This document shows, in pieces, positions 54,418-62,528 of a stretch of 64,000 bases of DNA. The translations under genes and the position numbers were made by a program. Source of the stretch: Paramagnetospirillum marisnigri. GTDB taxonomy: Bacteria > Pseudomonadota > Alphaproteobacteria > Rhodospirillales > Magnetospirillaceae. The stretch covers positions 186,001 through 250,000 of the forward strand of contig NZ_LWQT01000055.1 in the NCBI RefSeq assembly GCF_001650715.1, in the 5' to 3' direction. The notes under the pieces are model-generated. The model was not told the DNA's origin and made no database searches. It saw nothing but the letters and a program-made list of their open reading frames with translations. The first letter of the stretch is position 1, and every line of letters begins with the position of its first letter.

Positions 54418-54653
54418 GGTCTCCCCCACAACTTTATTCCAAAGCAGGTTACGCTTTTCGAGGAAGCGTGAGAAGGGCGCATGAATTAACCACCACGGTC
54501 CAGGTCACCGTCCAGAACCTTGCCTCGATGCGTTGTAGGGGGCTTTCTGGCTTTAGCTGGACTTCCTGACGCCTCTCATATACGGTTTATCTACGGATTT
54601 ATTCCAGCGCTAATACAGCATTGTAAATCAATTAGTTAGCTGCGATGCGCCGT
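54418..54653. other. Island right end with integrase arm-type motifs
   Basis: No gene. TATACGG (54579-54585) and TCTACGG (54590-54596) echo motifs at the left end (40656-40693). AAATCAATTAGTTAG (54625-54639) matches 14 of 15 bases with 40605-40619 just inside attL. These are candidate integrase or excisionase binding sites. Confidence 0.5.
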
Positions 54654-54705
54654 TTGCCAAGGTTGGGGTCGAGGGTTCGAATCCCTTCGCCCGCTCCAAT
54701 CGGAC
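54654..54705. repeat. attR, 52-bp direct repeat
   Basis: Exact copy of 40548-40599. It holds only the 3' half of tRNA-Gly and is not a functional tRNA. Confidence 0.95.
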
Positions 54706-54711
54706 TAAACG

Positions 54712-54736
54712 AAAGCCGCGGGTCACCGCGGCTTTT
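54712..54736 (+). terminator. Original chromosomal terminator of tRNA-Gly
   Basis: AAGCCGCGG-GTCA-CCGCGGCTT followed by TTCG. Displaced 14 kb from the tRNA by the island. Confidence 0.8.
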
Positions 54737-54756
54737 CGTCTTTCGGGGCGAGGGTC

Positions 54757-57072
54757 ATGGCCGGATCGACCACGCTGCGCGATATCATCGCCGAAGGTGT
54801 CGCCCACCACCGGGCCGGGCGGTTGGCCGAGGCCGACCGTATCTATCGCGCCGCCCTCGACCTCGACCCCAACCATCCCGAAGCCAACCATAATCTGGGC
54901 ATGGTGGTGCTGCAGGTGGGGCGGCCCGACCTCGCCCTGCCCCGCCTGCGGGCCGCGCTGCAGGCCAAGCCCTCGGATGGGCGGTTCTGGCTGAGTCTGG
55001 CCGAGGCCCTGGTCCTGGCCGGACAGCCCGCCGAGGCCGTCGCCCTGATCGACCAGGGCCGCCGCAACGGGCTGGCGGGGGTGGCCGTGGACCAGATGGC
55101 GGCACGGGCCGACACCGCCCTCGCCGCCGACCAACTGTTCACCCAGGCCCTGGACCACCATACCGGCGGCCGGGCCGCCGAGGCCGAGGCCGACTACCGT
55201 CGCGCCCTGGCCGCCTATCCCGATCACGCCGCCTCCCTGGCCAATCTCGGCGCCTTGCTCAAGGATCTGGGCCGCGCCCGGGAAGCGGAAGCGCCCTGCC
55301 GCCGCGCCGTGGCGCTTCGCCCCGGTCTGGCCGAGGGTCACAACAATCTGGGCGCCGTCCTGCTGGATCTCGGGCGGCCGGACGAGGCCGAGGCCTGCTT
55401 CCGCCAGGCTTTGGCCCTCAATCCCGATTATCCCCGCGCCCAGCGCAATCTCGGCAATGCCCTCAAGCGCCAGGGCCGTCGCGACGAGGCCGCGGATGCC
55501 TACCGACGGCTGGTCGAGCTGACGCCCGGCCAGTCCGAGCCCCTGGTCCTGCTGGGCATGGCGCTCCGGGAAGCCGGACACCTGACCGAGGCAGCCGCCA
55601 GCCTGGGCCGGGCCGAGGCCCTGCGACCCGATCAGCCCGGTCTGGCTGCCGAACTGGGAATGATCCTGATCGCCGCTGGGCGCCTGGACGAGGCCGAGGC
55701 CGCCTTGAGCCGCGCCCTGGCCCTGGCCCCCGACCAGGCCGACATTTCATGCGCCCTGGCGGGGGTGCTGCTGCCCCTGGGCCGGTTCAACGAGGCCGTG
55801 GCCCTGCTGGAGGATGTGGTCACCCGCCATCCCCGCCATGTCCGGGCGCATAAGAACCTGCTGCTGGCCCTGGCCTATGGGGATCAGCCCGATCCGGAAG
55901 CCGCCTTCGCCGCCCCCCGGCGCTTCGGAACCATCTTCGCCGCCGCCACGGCGCCCCACACCAATAGCCGCGACCCCGAGCGACGGCTGCGCATCGGCTA
56001 TCTGTCCTCGGACTTTCGCGCCCATTCGGTGGCGCGCAATCTGGTGCCGCAGTTCCTCGCCCATGACCACGACAGGTTTGCCATCCATGGCTATGCCGAT
56101 GTGGAGCGGCCGGACGAGGCCACCGCCAGCTTCCGCGCGCTTTGCGATGGCTGGCGCTCCATCACCGGCCTGGATGACGACGAGGCCGCCTGGCTGATCC
56201 GCGACGACGGCATCGACATCCTGGTCAGCCTGGCCGGTCGTTTCGACAAGAACCGTCCCGCCATCTGCGCCCAACGCCCCGCCCCCCTCCAGATCAGCTT
56301 CCACGACATCGCCACCAGCGGTCTGGAGGCCATGGACTATCTGCTGGCCGATCGGGTCCTGGCGCCGCCCAACTCGCCCGAGCGCTTCACCGAGCGCATC
56401 CTGCGCCTGCCCCATTTCTATATGGCGGAGGCGCCGCAATATCCGCCCGCCATCCATCCGCCCTCGGGACCGGTGGTGTTCGGCTGCTTCAACAATCCCG
56501 CCAAGCTCACTCCTGCGGTGTTGGGGCTTTGGGCGGAGTTGTTGTCCCGCTGCCCGGAGTCTCGGCTTTTCCTAAAATATTTCAATTGGTTCGAGTCGGG
56601 AGCCCTGCGGGCGCGGGTGGTGGACGCCCTGGCTACGCGCGGCGTGGCGGCCGAGCGACTGATGATCCACACCCAGGTGGGCGATACCGGCCATCATCTC
56701 GATCTCTACAACGCCGTCGACATCGCCCTGGATCCCTTCCCCTTCGCGGGGTCCACCACCAGTTTCGAGGCCCTGGTGATGGGGGTGCCGGTGGTCACCC
56801 TGCGTGGCGCCACCATGGCCGGGCGCTGGGGCGCCAGCATGCTGACCAGCCTGGGCCTGCCCGAGCTGATCGCCGAATCTCCCGCCCATTACGTGGAAAT
56901 CGCCCTGGCCCTGGCCGCCGATGGCAACCGCAATCCGGCGCGGCGCCACGGGTTGCGTCACAAGCTGCTGCACTCGCCCCTGTGCGACGGCGTCGGCCGC
57001 ACCCGCCAGATCGAGCGATTGTACCGTGCCGTCTGGCGCCGCTGGTGTAAGGACAGGCCGTCAAACGCCTGA
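54757..57072 (+). CDS. TPR / GT41 O-GlcNAc transferase-like protein
   Basis: 771 aa. TPR units fill residues 1-370 (AEANHNLGMVVLQVGRPDLA, SLANLGALLKDLGRAREAE, GHNNLGAVLLDLGRPDEAE). The GT41 domain follows: RIGYLSSDFRAHSVARNLV, DDGIDILVSLAGRFDKNRP, FGCFNNPAKLTPAVLGLW, DIALDPFPFAGSTTSFEALVMGVPVVTL. Paralogue of 22339-24375. The protein target is unknown. ATG 54757 has GAGGG upstream; it lies just after the displaced tRNA terminator. Confidence 0.88.
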   Translation: MAGSTTLRDIIAEGVAHHRAGRLAEADRIYRAALDLDPNHPEANHNLGMVVLQVGRPDLALPRLRAALQAKPSDGRFWLSLAEALVLAGQPAEAVALIDQGRRNGLAGVAVDQMAARADTALAADQLFTQALDHHTGGRAAEAEADYRRALAAYPDHAASLANLGALLKDLGRAREAEAPCRRAVALRPGLAEGHNNLGAVLLDLGRPDEAEACFRQALALNPDYPRAQRNLGNALKRQGRRDEAADAYRRLVELTPGQSEPLVLLGMALREAGHLTEAAASLGRAEALRPDQPGLAAELGMILIAAGRLDEAEAALSRALALAPDQADISCALAGVLLPLGRFNEAVALLEDVVTRHPRHVRAHKNLLLALAYGDQPDPEAAFAAPRRFGTIFAAATAPHTNSRDPERRLRIGYLSSDFRAHSVARNLVPQFLAHDHDRFAIHGYADVERPDEATASFRALCDGWRSITGLDDDEAAWLIRDDGIDILVSLAGRFDKNRPAICAQRPAPLQISFHDIATSGLEAMDYLLADRVLAPPNSPERFTERILRLPHFYMAEAPQYPPAIHPPSGPVVFGCFNNPAKLTPAVLGLWAELLSRCPESRLFLKYFNWFESGALRARVVDALATRGVAAERLMIHTQVGDTGHHLDLYNAVDIALDPFPFAGSTTSFEALVMGVPVVTLRGATMAGRWGASMLTSLGLPELIAESPAHYVEIALALAADGNRNPARRHGLRHKLLHSPLCDGVGRTRQIERLYRAVWRRWCKDRPSNA

Positions 57073-57717
57073 ATCGGCGGCGTCGGAGCTTCTGATCAAG
57101 GCACGGGCGGCGCGGGTCTTCCAGCCGAAGCGAACCGAGGCCAACCGGATCAGCAAAACCAGGCCGATCCCGCCCAAGGCCGCCCATTGGGCGGTTACAC
57201 CCAGCCCCACCACCAGGGCGGCGAACAGGGCGGCCCCGGCAAAGGCGGCGGCGGCGTAGAACTCGCCGGGCCGGAACACCAGCGGCTCCTCGCGGGTGAT
57301 CAGGTCGCGGATGACCCCGCCGCCCACCGCGTTGATGACACCGATCAGCAGGGCGGGCACCCAGGACAGCCCGGCCAGCAGCGCCTTTTGCGTTCCCACC
57401 ATGGCGTAGAGGCCGAGGCCCAGGGCATCCACCACCAGGAACACCATGGCCAGGCGGTTCAGCCGTTCCCCCAGCAGCAGGCTGACCGCCATGGCCGCCA
57501 ACACCGTCGCCAGATAATGGGGTTCCATCACCGTGGGCATCTGCTGCAGGAACAGGCCGTCGCGCAGCAATCCCCCACCCAATCCGACCACCAGGGCCAG
57601 GAAGAACACGCCGACGAAGTCGTAGCCCTTGCGCATGGCGGTCAAGCCGCCGGTCACGGCGAAGAAGAAGGTGGCGGCCAGATCGAAGGCCAGCGGCAGG
57701 GTGAAGTGTCCTGTCAT
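57061..57717 (-). CDS. Trimeric intracellular cation (TRIC)-type channel, UPF0126
   Basis: 218 aa with seven hydrophobic segments in two repeated halves, each with a glycine-rich motif: VGLGGGLLRDGL and NAVGGGVIRDLI. This duplicated GGGxxRD pattern defines the family, whose structures show a K+ channel. Overlaps the GT41 gene convergently by 12 bases. Confidence 0.88.
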   Translation of the reverse strand: MTGHFTLPLAFDLAATFFFAVTGGLTAMRKGYDFVGVFFLALVVGLGGGLLRDGLFLQQMPTVMEPHYLATVLAAMAVSLLLGERLNRLAMVFLVVDALGLGLYAMVGTQKALLAGLSWVPALLIGVINAVGGGVIRDLITREEPLVFRPGEFYAAAAFAGAALFAALVVGLGVTAQWAALGGIGLVLLIRLASVRFGWKTRAARALIRSSDAADSGV

Positions 57718-57829
57718 GATGCGGCTGCCCTTTCCGTTTCCGATGGGATCCCCCGGGCTTGGAAGCGTGGTCCCGTTACGGTATCGTCTGAATTCCCATT
57801 AGTCTTCAACGCTCTGAAGAACAAATTTT

Positions 57830-59215
57830 ATGAATTTAGACATATCCACCCTGTTTCTTGTCCTGGTCGCGATCTCTGCCATGGCCATGGCATTTGTGTG
57901 GTTTCTATACGTCGGTCACCGTTCTATTCCAGGTATAAAGTTGATCGCCCTGTCGAACAGCTTCCTGTTCGTCGGATTTTTGATGATCCTGCTGCGAGGC
58001 AACCTTCATCCCGTCATTTCCTTCGTCGCCGCCAACATCCTGGTCTGCATCGGCTATACACTGATCCTGGCGGGGATCGGCAAGCTGTGCGGCAAGGAAA
58101 TCGCCTGGAAATGGTTGGTGCTTTCCTGCGTCGTCTACAGCCTGGAATTCGCTTACTTCTTCCTGGTCGACGACTCGTTCAAGGTGCGGCTTTTCTTCTA
58201 CCTTGTCTACTACGCCGCCGTGATGATGGCTTCCATGTGGATTGTCATCCATGCCTACCGGCGGATCCGGCTGTTGTCGCATCTGGTGGCCGCCCTGTTC
58301 TTCGGCCTGCTGTCCTTGTCCTTCCTGGTCATCGCCGTCCTGTCCCAGTCCCAGAGCGGCGTGACCCAGATCATGTCGCCCAGTGCCATCAACGCCGCCG
58401 TGGTGCTGGAACAGACCATCTTCGTGGTGGGGTGGACCTTCGCCTTCACCCTGATCGTCAGCGAACGCCTGAGCGCCGAACGGCTGCGGGCCGAAGCCAC
58501 CAGCCGCGAGAAATCTGACGCCCTGGCCAATATGAGCCACGAACTCCGTACCCCCTTGAACGCCATCATCGGCTTCGCCGATGTGATCGACAAGGAAGCG
58601 CTGGGCGCCAACCATCCGCGCTATCGGGAATATGTCCAGGACATCCTGGCCTCGGGCCGCCATCTGTTGCTGCTGATCGAGGATATCCTGGATATTTCCA
58701 AGATCGAGGCGGGCAAGCTGGAACTGGATGAAACCACCTTCCCGGTTTCATCCACCATCGAGATCGTCCACACCATGGTCATGCTGAAGGCCGCGACCAA
58801 GAAAGTCGACATGGTGCTGGAAATCGACCGTCATTTCGATCGGATGCGGGGTGACGAGCGGCGAGTCAGGCAGATCCTGCTCAACCTCGTGACCAACGCC
58901 ATCAAATTCACTCCGGCCGGGGGACGGGTCACCCTGTCCGCCCGCCTGGCACCCGACGGAGGTGGCGTGTTCACCGTCGCCGATACCGGCATCGGCATGG
59001 ACGAGGCGGGGCAGCGCCGCGCCTTGACCAAATACTGTCAGGTCACCGACAGCAGCATTCGCCAGCAGGAGGGTATCGGTCTCGGCTTGCCCCTGGCAGT
59101 GGCGCTGACCCTGGCCCATGGCGGCGACCTGAAAATCGACAGCATCCCGGGAAAAGGCACCACCATCACCGTCACATTCCCGGCGGAACGGTGCCGACAG
59201 GAGATGCCCGCCTGA
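57830..59215 (+). CDS. Membrane histidine kinase (chromosomal paralogue)
   Basis: 461 aa. Residues 1-210 carry seven hydrophobic segments and align gap-free with the island kinase (both have LDISTLF at 3-9, WFLY at 24-27, AANI at 67-70, EQ at 194-195). HisKA with His237 in NMSHELRTPLNAIIGF; ATPase domain with NLVTNAIKF, VADTGIGMD and GIGLGLPLA. The catalytic half is a different subtype from the island kinase. No cognate regulator adjacent. Confidence 0.92.
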   Translation: MNLDISTLFLVLVAISAMAMAFVWFLYVGHRSIPGIKLIALSNSFLFVGFLMILLRGNLHPVISFVAANILVCIGYTLILAGIGKLCGKEIAWKWLVLSCVVYSLEFAYFFLVDDSFKVRLFFYLVYYAAVMMASMWIVIHAYRRIRLLSHLVAALFFGLLSLSFLVIAVLSQSQSGVTQIMSPSAINAAVVLEQTIFVVGWTFAFTLIVSERLSAERLRAEATSREKSDALANMSHELRTPLNAIIGFADVIDKEALGANHPRYREYVQDILASGRHLLLLIEDILDISKIEAGKLELDETTFPVSSTIEIVHTMVMLKAATKKVDMVLEIDRHFDRMRGDERRVRQILLNLVTNAIKFTPAGGRVTLSARLAPDGGGVFTVADTGIGMDEAGQRRALTKYCQVTDSSIRQQEGIGLGLPLAVALTLAHGGDLKIDSIPGKGTTITVTFPAERCRQEMPA

Positions 59216-59238
59216 CCTCCGCTCCACCTGTCAGGGGA

Positions 59239-59730
59239 TCAGGCGCCGCAGCACTTCTTGAACTTCTTGCCCGAACCGCAGGGGCAGGGATCGTTGCGCC
59301 CGGCTTTCACCGCAACCCGGCGCTGTTCCTGCTTCGGCCCACCGATGCGGCCGTCCACATAGTACCAGCGGCCGTCCTCCTTGCGGAATGTCGAGATTTC
59401 CCGATGGGCCTCGGCCTTGCCGCCCAGCTTGAAACGGGCGGTGAAATCCACCGTGCCCTCGTCCTCGTCGGGACCGCCGCCGGTGGTGGCATGGATGTCG
59501 AGGCCCAGCCATTTGGAGTCCCGCGCCCATTTCTCGGCATCGGCGCGCACGAAGTCATGGCGCTGGTCCACCGCCAGGGTGTCGTGGAGGTAATCGATAT
59601 TCACCACGGTGAAGGCGGAGTAGCGGGACCGCATCAGGGCTTCCGGCGTGGGCGGAATCGCCGCGCCGGTGATGAAGGGTTCGCAGCAATCGGCATAGCT
59701 CCGGCCGGAGCCGCAGGGACAATCAGTCAT
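59239..59730 (-). CDS. YchJ-family protein with two SEC-C zinc motifs
   Basis: 163 aa. SEC-C motifs at both ends: [13 protein letters not shown] (N) and [15 protein letters not shown] (C). The middle is the NTF2-like YchJ domain ([42 protein letters not shown]). Function not established. 6 bases after the stop of the next upstream gene on this strand. Confidence 0.9.
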   Translation of the reverse strand: MTDCPCGSGRSYADCCEPFITGAAIPPTPEALMRSRYSAFTVVNIDYLHDTLAVDQRHDFVRADAEKWARDSKWLGLDIHATTGGGPDEDEGTVDFTARFKLGGKAEAHREISTFRKEDGRWYYVDGRIGGPKQEQRRVAVKAGRNDPCPCGSGKKFKKCCGA

Positions 59731-59736
59731 GATGGA

Positions 59737-60093
59737 TCAGAACTCGATGAGATTGGAGAAGGCGAACATGCCGAGCACGGCGGCGAGATAGAAGGCGCCG
59801 CCGACGCCCAGCATGAACAGGATGTTTCCGGCGGTCCTGAGCGGATGCATCTTGCGATCGCGCACGATGCGGTCCAGCCCCCGGCGTTCCATGCCGCCGA
59901 CCACGGTGACGAAATAGCGGTCGCCGAGAAAGGGAAAGGTGATGCGGATATTGATGGGATGCTTGCGCCAGCTCACCGGCTTGGCGGCGTTCCACAGGGC
60001 GGCGCGCTGTTCCGGCGTGAAGCTGTCGATCACCGGCTGCGGTATATTGGCCAGCAGCTCGTCGAGCGGCCCGTTTCCTTCCTGTCCCGACAT
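59737..60093 (-). CDS. Small membrane protein of unknown function
   Basis: 118 aa. A soluble N-terminal part (DELLANIPQPVIDSFTPEQRAALWNAAKPVSWRKHPINIRITFPFLGDRYFVTVVGG) and one C-terminal membrane segment (AGNILFMLGVGGAFYLAAVLGMFAF). Not recognised by family. ATG 60093 with AAAGAG upstream; the longer frame to 60168 has no support. Confidence 0.7.
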   Translation of the reverse strand: MSGQEGNGPLDELLANIPQPVIDSFTPEQRAALWNAAKPVSWRKHPINIRITFPFLGDRYFVTVVGGMERRGLDRIVRDRKMHPLRTAGNILFMLGVGGAFYLAAVLGMFAFSNLIEF

Positions 60094-60185
60094 GGCTCTT
60101 TCATCCCCCGGTCCGTCCCGCCGGTATTGTACAAAGCCGGGGGCCGCCTTCATAGCCCGCAAATGCACGCCATGAAGGCGGGCGA

Positions 60186-61130
60186 CTATACCGCGTCCAA
60201 CTCGTCGGCCTCGGACCTCGGCGCCTGGGCCAGCCGGGCCAGGATGTCGTCGAGCTGTTCCAGCGAGCCGTAGGAAATGGTGATCTCGCCGCCCTTGCCC
60301 AGGGAGCGGATTTCCACCTTGCAGCCCAGGCCGTTGGTCAGGTCGCGTTCCAGCGCCGCGATATCGGCGTCCTTGCCCGGCTTGGCCGGCCGTCCGCCCA
60401 GGCTAGGCTTGGCCTTGCCCTCGTCATTGACCAGCTTTTCGGTCTGGCGGACGTTGAGCGCCCGGCCCACCACGTCGCGGGCCAGACGCAGCGGATCGGC
60501 CGCCGTCAGCAGGGCGCGGGCATGGCCCGCCGTCAGCTCGCCCTTTTCCAGCATGGTCTTGACCGGATCGGGCAGCGCCAGCAGACGGATCATGTTGGCC
60601 ACATGCGAGCGGCTCTTGCCCACCGCCTTGGCCAGTTCCTCCTGAGTATGGGAAAATTCGTCCATCAGACGGCGATAGCCGTCGGCTTCCTCCAGCGGCG
60701 ACAGGTCCTGGCGCTGCAGGTTTTCCACCAGGGCCACTTCCAGGGCTTCCCGGTCGGACAGGTCGCGGACGATGACCGGCACTTCGTGCAGCTTGGCGCC
60801 TTGGGCGGCGCGCCAGCGGCGTTCACCGGCGATGATCTCGAAGCGGTCGGTCTGGCCGGGCAGCGGGCGCACCAGCAGCGGCTGCAAGATGCCCTTCTCG
60901 CGCACCGATTCCACCAGATCGGCAATGCGGTCCTCGTCGAAGCTGCGGCGTGGCTGGAACTTGCCCGGCTGCAGCTTCTCCACCGCCAGGGTGCGCAGGC
61001 CCTTGATGGCCGCCGCGCCTTCCGGACCGGCCGCCGCTGCGCTGCTCACCGCCTGAATGGCCGAAGCCGCGTGATCCCCCAACAGGGCGGACAGGCCGCG
61101 CCCCAGACCCTTCTTCTTTTCTTCTGCCAA
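60186..61130 (-). CDS. parB: Chromosome partitioning protein ParB
   Basis: 314 aa. Binds parS and spreads as a CTP-dependent clamp. KKGLGRGLSALLGD is the N-terminal ParA-contact motif; IAGERRWRAA is the CTP-binding GERRxRA box; DLSPLEEADGYRRLMDEFSHTQEELAKAVGKSRSHVANMIRLLALP contains the HTH. No ATG fits: the start is TTG 61130, 3 bases after the parA stop, with GAGGG upstream. Its target parS is in rsmG at 62481. Confidence 0.95.
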   Translation of the reverse strand: MAEEKKKGLGRGLSALLGDHAASAIQAVSSAAAAGPEGAAAIKGLRTLAVEKLQPGKFQPRRSFDEDRIADLVESVREKGILQPLLVRPLPGQTDRFEIIAGERRWRAAQGAKLHEVPVIVRDLSDREALEVALVENLQRQDLSPLEEADGYRRLMDEFSHTQEELAKAVGKSRSHVANMIRLLALPDPVKTMLEKGELTAGHARALLTAADPLRLARDVVGRALNVRQTEKLVNDEGKAKPSLGGRPAKPGKDADIAALERDLTNGLGCKVEIRSLGKGGEITISYGSLEQLDDILARLAQAPRSEADELDAV

Positions 61131-61132
61131 TT

Positions 61133-61930
61133 TTATGCCCTCAACTCGCGTTCGCGCTTCAACACTTCCGAGGCCAGATGGATATAGGCCTCGGCCCCGC
61201 TGCACTTCATGTCGTAGAGCAGCACCGGCTTGCCGTGGCTGGGCGCTTCCGACACCCGCACATTGCGCGGAATCACCGTCTTGTAGACCTTGTCGCCGAA
61301 ATAGTCGCGCACATCCGCCGCCACCTGGTCGGACAGGTTGTTGCGCTTGTCGAACATGGTCAGGATGATGCCCTGCAGTTCGAGACCGGGATTGAAGGCC
61401 TGGCGCACCCGCTCGATGGTCTTGATCAGATGGCTGACGCCTTCCAGGGCGAAGAACTCGCATTGCAGCGGTACCATCACCGCCTGGGCCGCCACCAGGG
61501 CATTCAGCGTCAGCAGGTTCAGCGACGGCGGGCAATCGATCAGCACATAATCATAGGCCGACAGGGTTCCGGCCAGGGCCTCGGCGAGGCGATGCTCGCG
61601 CCGCTCGAAGGTGACCAGCTCGATCTCGGCGCCCGACAGGTCGACGCCCGAGGGGACCAGATGCAGGCGGGGAATGGCGGTTTCGATCACCGCGTCGGCC
61701 AGGGCGGCTTCACCGATCATCACATGATAGGAATTGACTTCGCGAGCGCCGCGATCGACCCCCAGGCCGGTGCTGGCATTGCCCTGGGGGTCCAGGTCGA
61801 TGATCAGCACGCTTTTCTTGGTCGCCGCCATGGCGGTGGCCAGATTGATGGCGGTGGTGGTCTTGCCCACGCCGCCCTTCTGGTTGGCGACGGCAATGAC
61901 GCGGGCACTCTTACGGCTCGGCTCGGCCAC
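61133..61930 (-). CDS. parA: Chromosome partitioning ATPase ParA
   Basis: 265 aa. Deviant Walker A KGGVGKT (18-24), LIIDLDPQGNASTGLG and YVLIDCPPSLNLLTLNAL are diagnostic. Drives movement of the ParB-parS complex along the nucleoid. Start taken as GTG 61930, with AGAGG 6 bases upstream, overlapping the end of rsmG by 20 bases. Confidence 0.94.
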   Translation of the reverse strand: MAEPSRKSARVIAVANQKGGVGKTTTAINLATAMAATKKSVLIIDLDPQGNASTGLGVDRGAREVNSYHVMIGEAALADAVIETAIPRLHLVPSGVDLSGAEIELVTFERREHRLAEALAGTLSAYDYVLIDCPPSLNLLTLNALVAAQAVMVPLQCEFFALEGVSHLIKTIERVRQAFNPGLELQGIILTMFDKRNNLSDQVAADVRDYFGDKVYKTVIPRNVRVSEAPSHGKPVLLYDMKCSGAEAYIHLASEVLKRERELRA

Positions 61931-62528
61931 GACGCACCTCTTCAATCTGAAGGACAAGACCGGCCGGATCGGTCACGGAGGAAACCCGGCGCGGGGTGAT
62001 ATTCCATTCTTTCGCAGTTGCGGTCAATTCGTCTTCCGCTCCCCTGCCCTTCAGGAACAGGCAGCACCCCCCCGGCGCCAGATGGGGTTCCGCCCAGTCC
62101 AACAGCTTGGCCAGCGGCGCCAGGGCACGGGCGGTGACCACATCGGCGCCCAGGCCGGGCACCTGCTCGATGCGCTTGTTATGGAGGGTGACCGGGGTGG
62201 CGGTGACGCGGGCGACCTCCCGCAGGAAGGCGCATTTGCGGGAATCGCTCTCCACCAGATGCACATCCGGCGCTCCCATCACCGCCAGTACCAGGCCGGG
62301 AAATCCGGCACCGCTGCCCAGATCGACCACGCGTCGCGCCGAGGCCGGGATCAGCGGCAACAGCTGGGCGGAATCGAGGAAATGCCGTGACCACAGGTCA
62401 GGCAAGGTATCGGGGCCCACCAGATTGATGCGGGCCTGCCATTTGACCAGCAGATCGGCATAGAGCCGCAGCCGCTCCTGTGTTTCACGTGAAACACCAG
62501 ATTTCGTATTGAACTCTTCAGGAGTCAC
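61911..62528 (-). CDS. rsmG: 16S rRNA (guanine-527-N7) methyltransferase RsmG
   Basis: 205 aa. SAM motif [37 protein letters not shown] and [10 protein letters not shown] are family marks. GTG 62528 starts it, overlapping the mnmG stop (GTGA). The parS site lies within its first 16 codons, encoding SRET. Confidence 0.95.
   Translation of the reverse strand: MTPEEFNTKSGVSRETQERLRLYADLLVKWQARINLVGPDTLPDLWSRHFLDSAQLLPLIPASARRVVDLGSGAGFPGLVLAVMGAPDVHLVESDSRKCAFLREVARVTATPVTLHNKRIEQVPGLGADVVTARALAPLAKLLDWAEPHLAPGGCCLFLKGRGAEDELTATAKEWNITPRRVSSVTDPAGLVLQIEEVRRGRAEP
62481..62496. promoter_or_regulatory. parS centromere site
   Basis: TGTTTCACGTGAAACA, the perfect 16-base palindromic ParB-binding consensus, embedded in the rsmG coding sequence about 1.35 kb from the parB start. 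Marks the origin-proximal region. Confidence 0.96.

Larger units (their letters stand above)
40548..54705. mobile_element. 14.1-kb integrative genomic island in tRNA-Gly
   Basis: Bounded by perfect 52-base direct repeats. It starts next to a tyrosine integrase gene, as tRNA-targeting islands do. Contents: integrase (broken), primase, SF3 helicase, serine recombinase, small unknown genes and AT-rich cargo (response regulator, LemA-like, hemerythrin, histidine kinase). No capsid, portal, terminase, relaxase or mating-pair genes are seen, so it is not a prophage or a complete conjugative element. Codon and base composition switch several times inside it, indicating a mosaic. Confidence 0.9.

Noticed and set aside
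40548-54705. Intact prophage or conjugative element
   Set aside because: No capsid, tail, terminase, lysis, relaxase or mating-pair genes were found.
54654-54705. Second tRNA-Gly
   Set aside because: Only the 3' half of the tRNA is present; it is the attR repeat.
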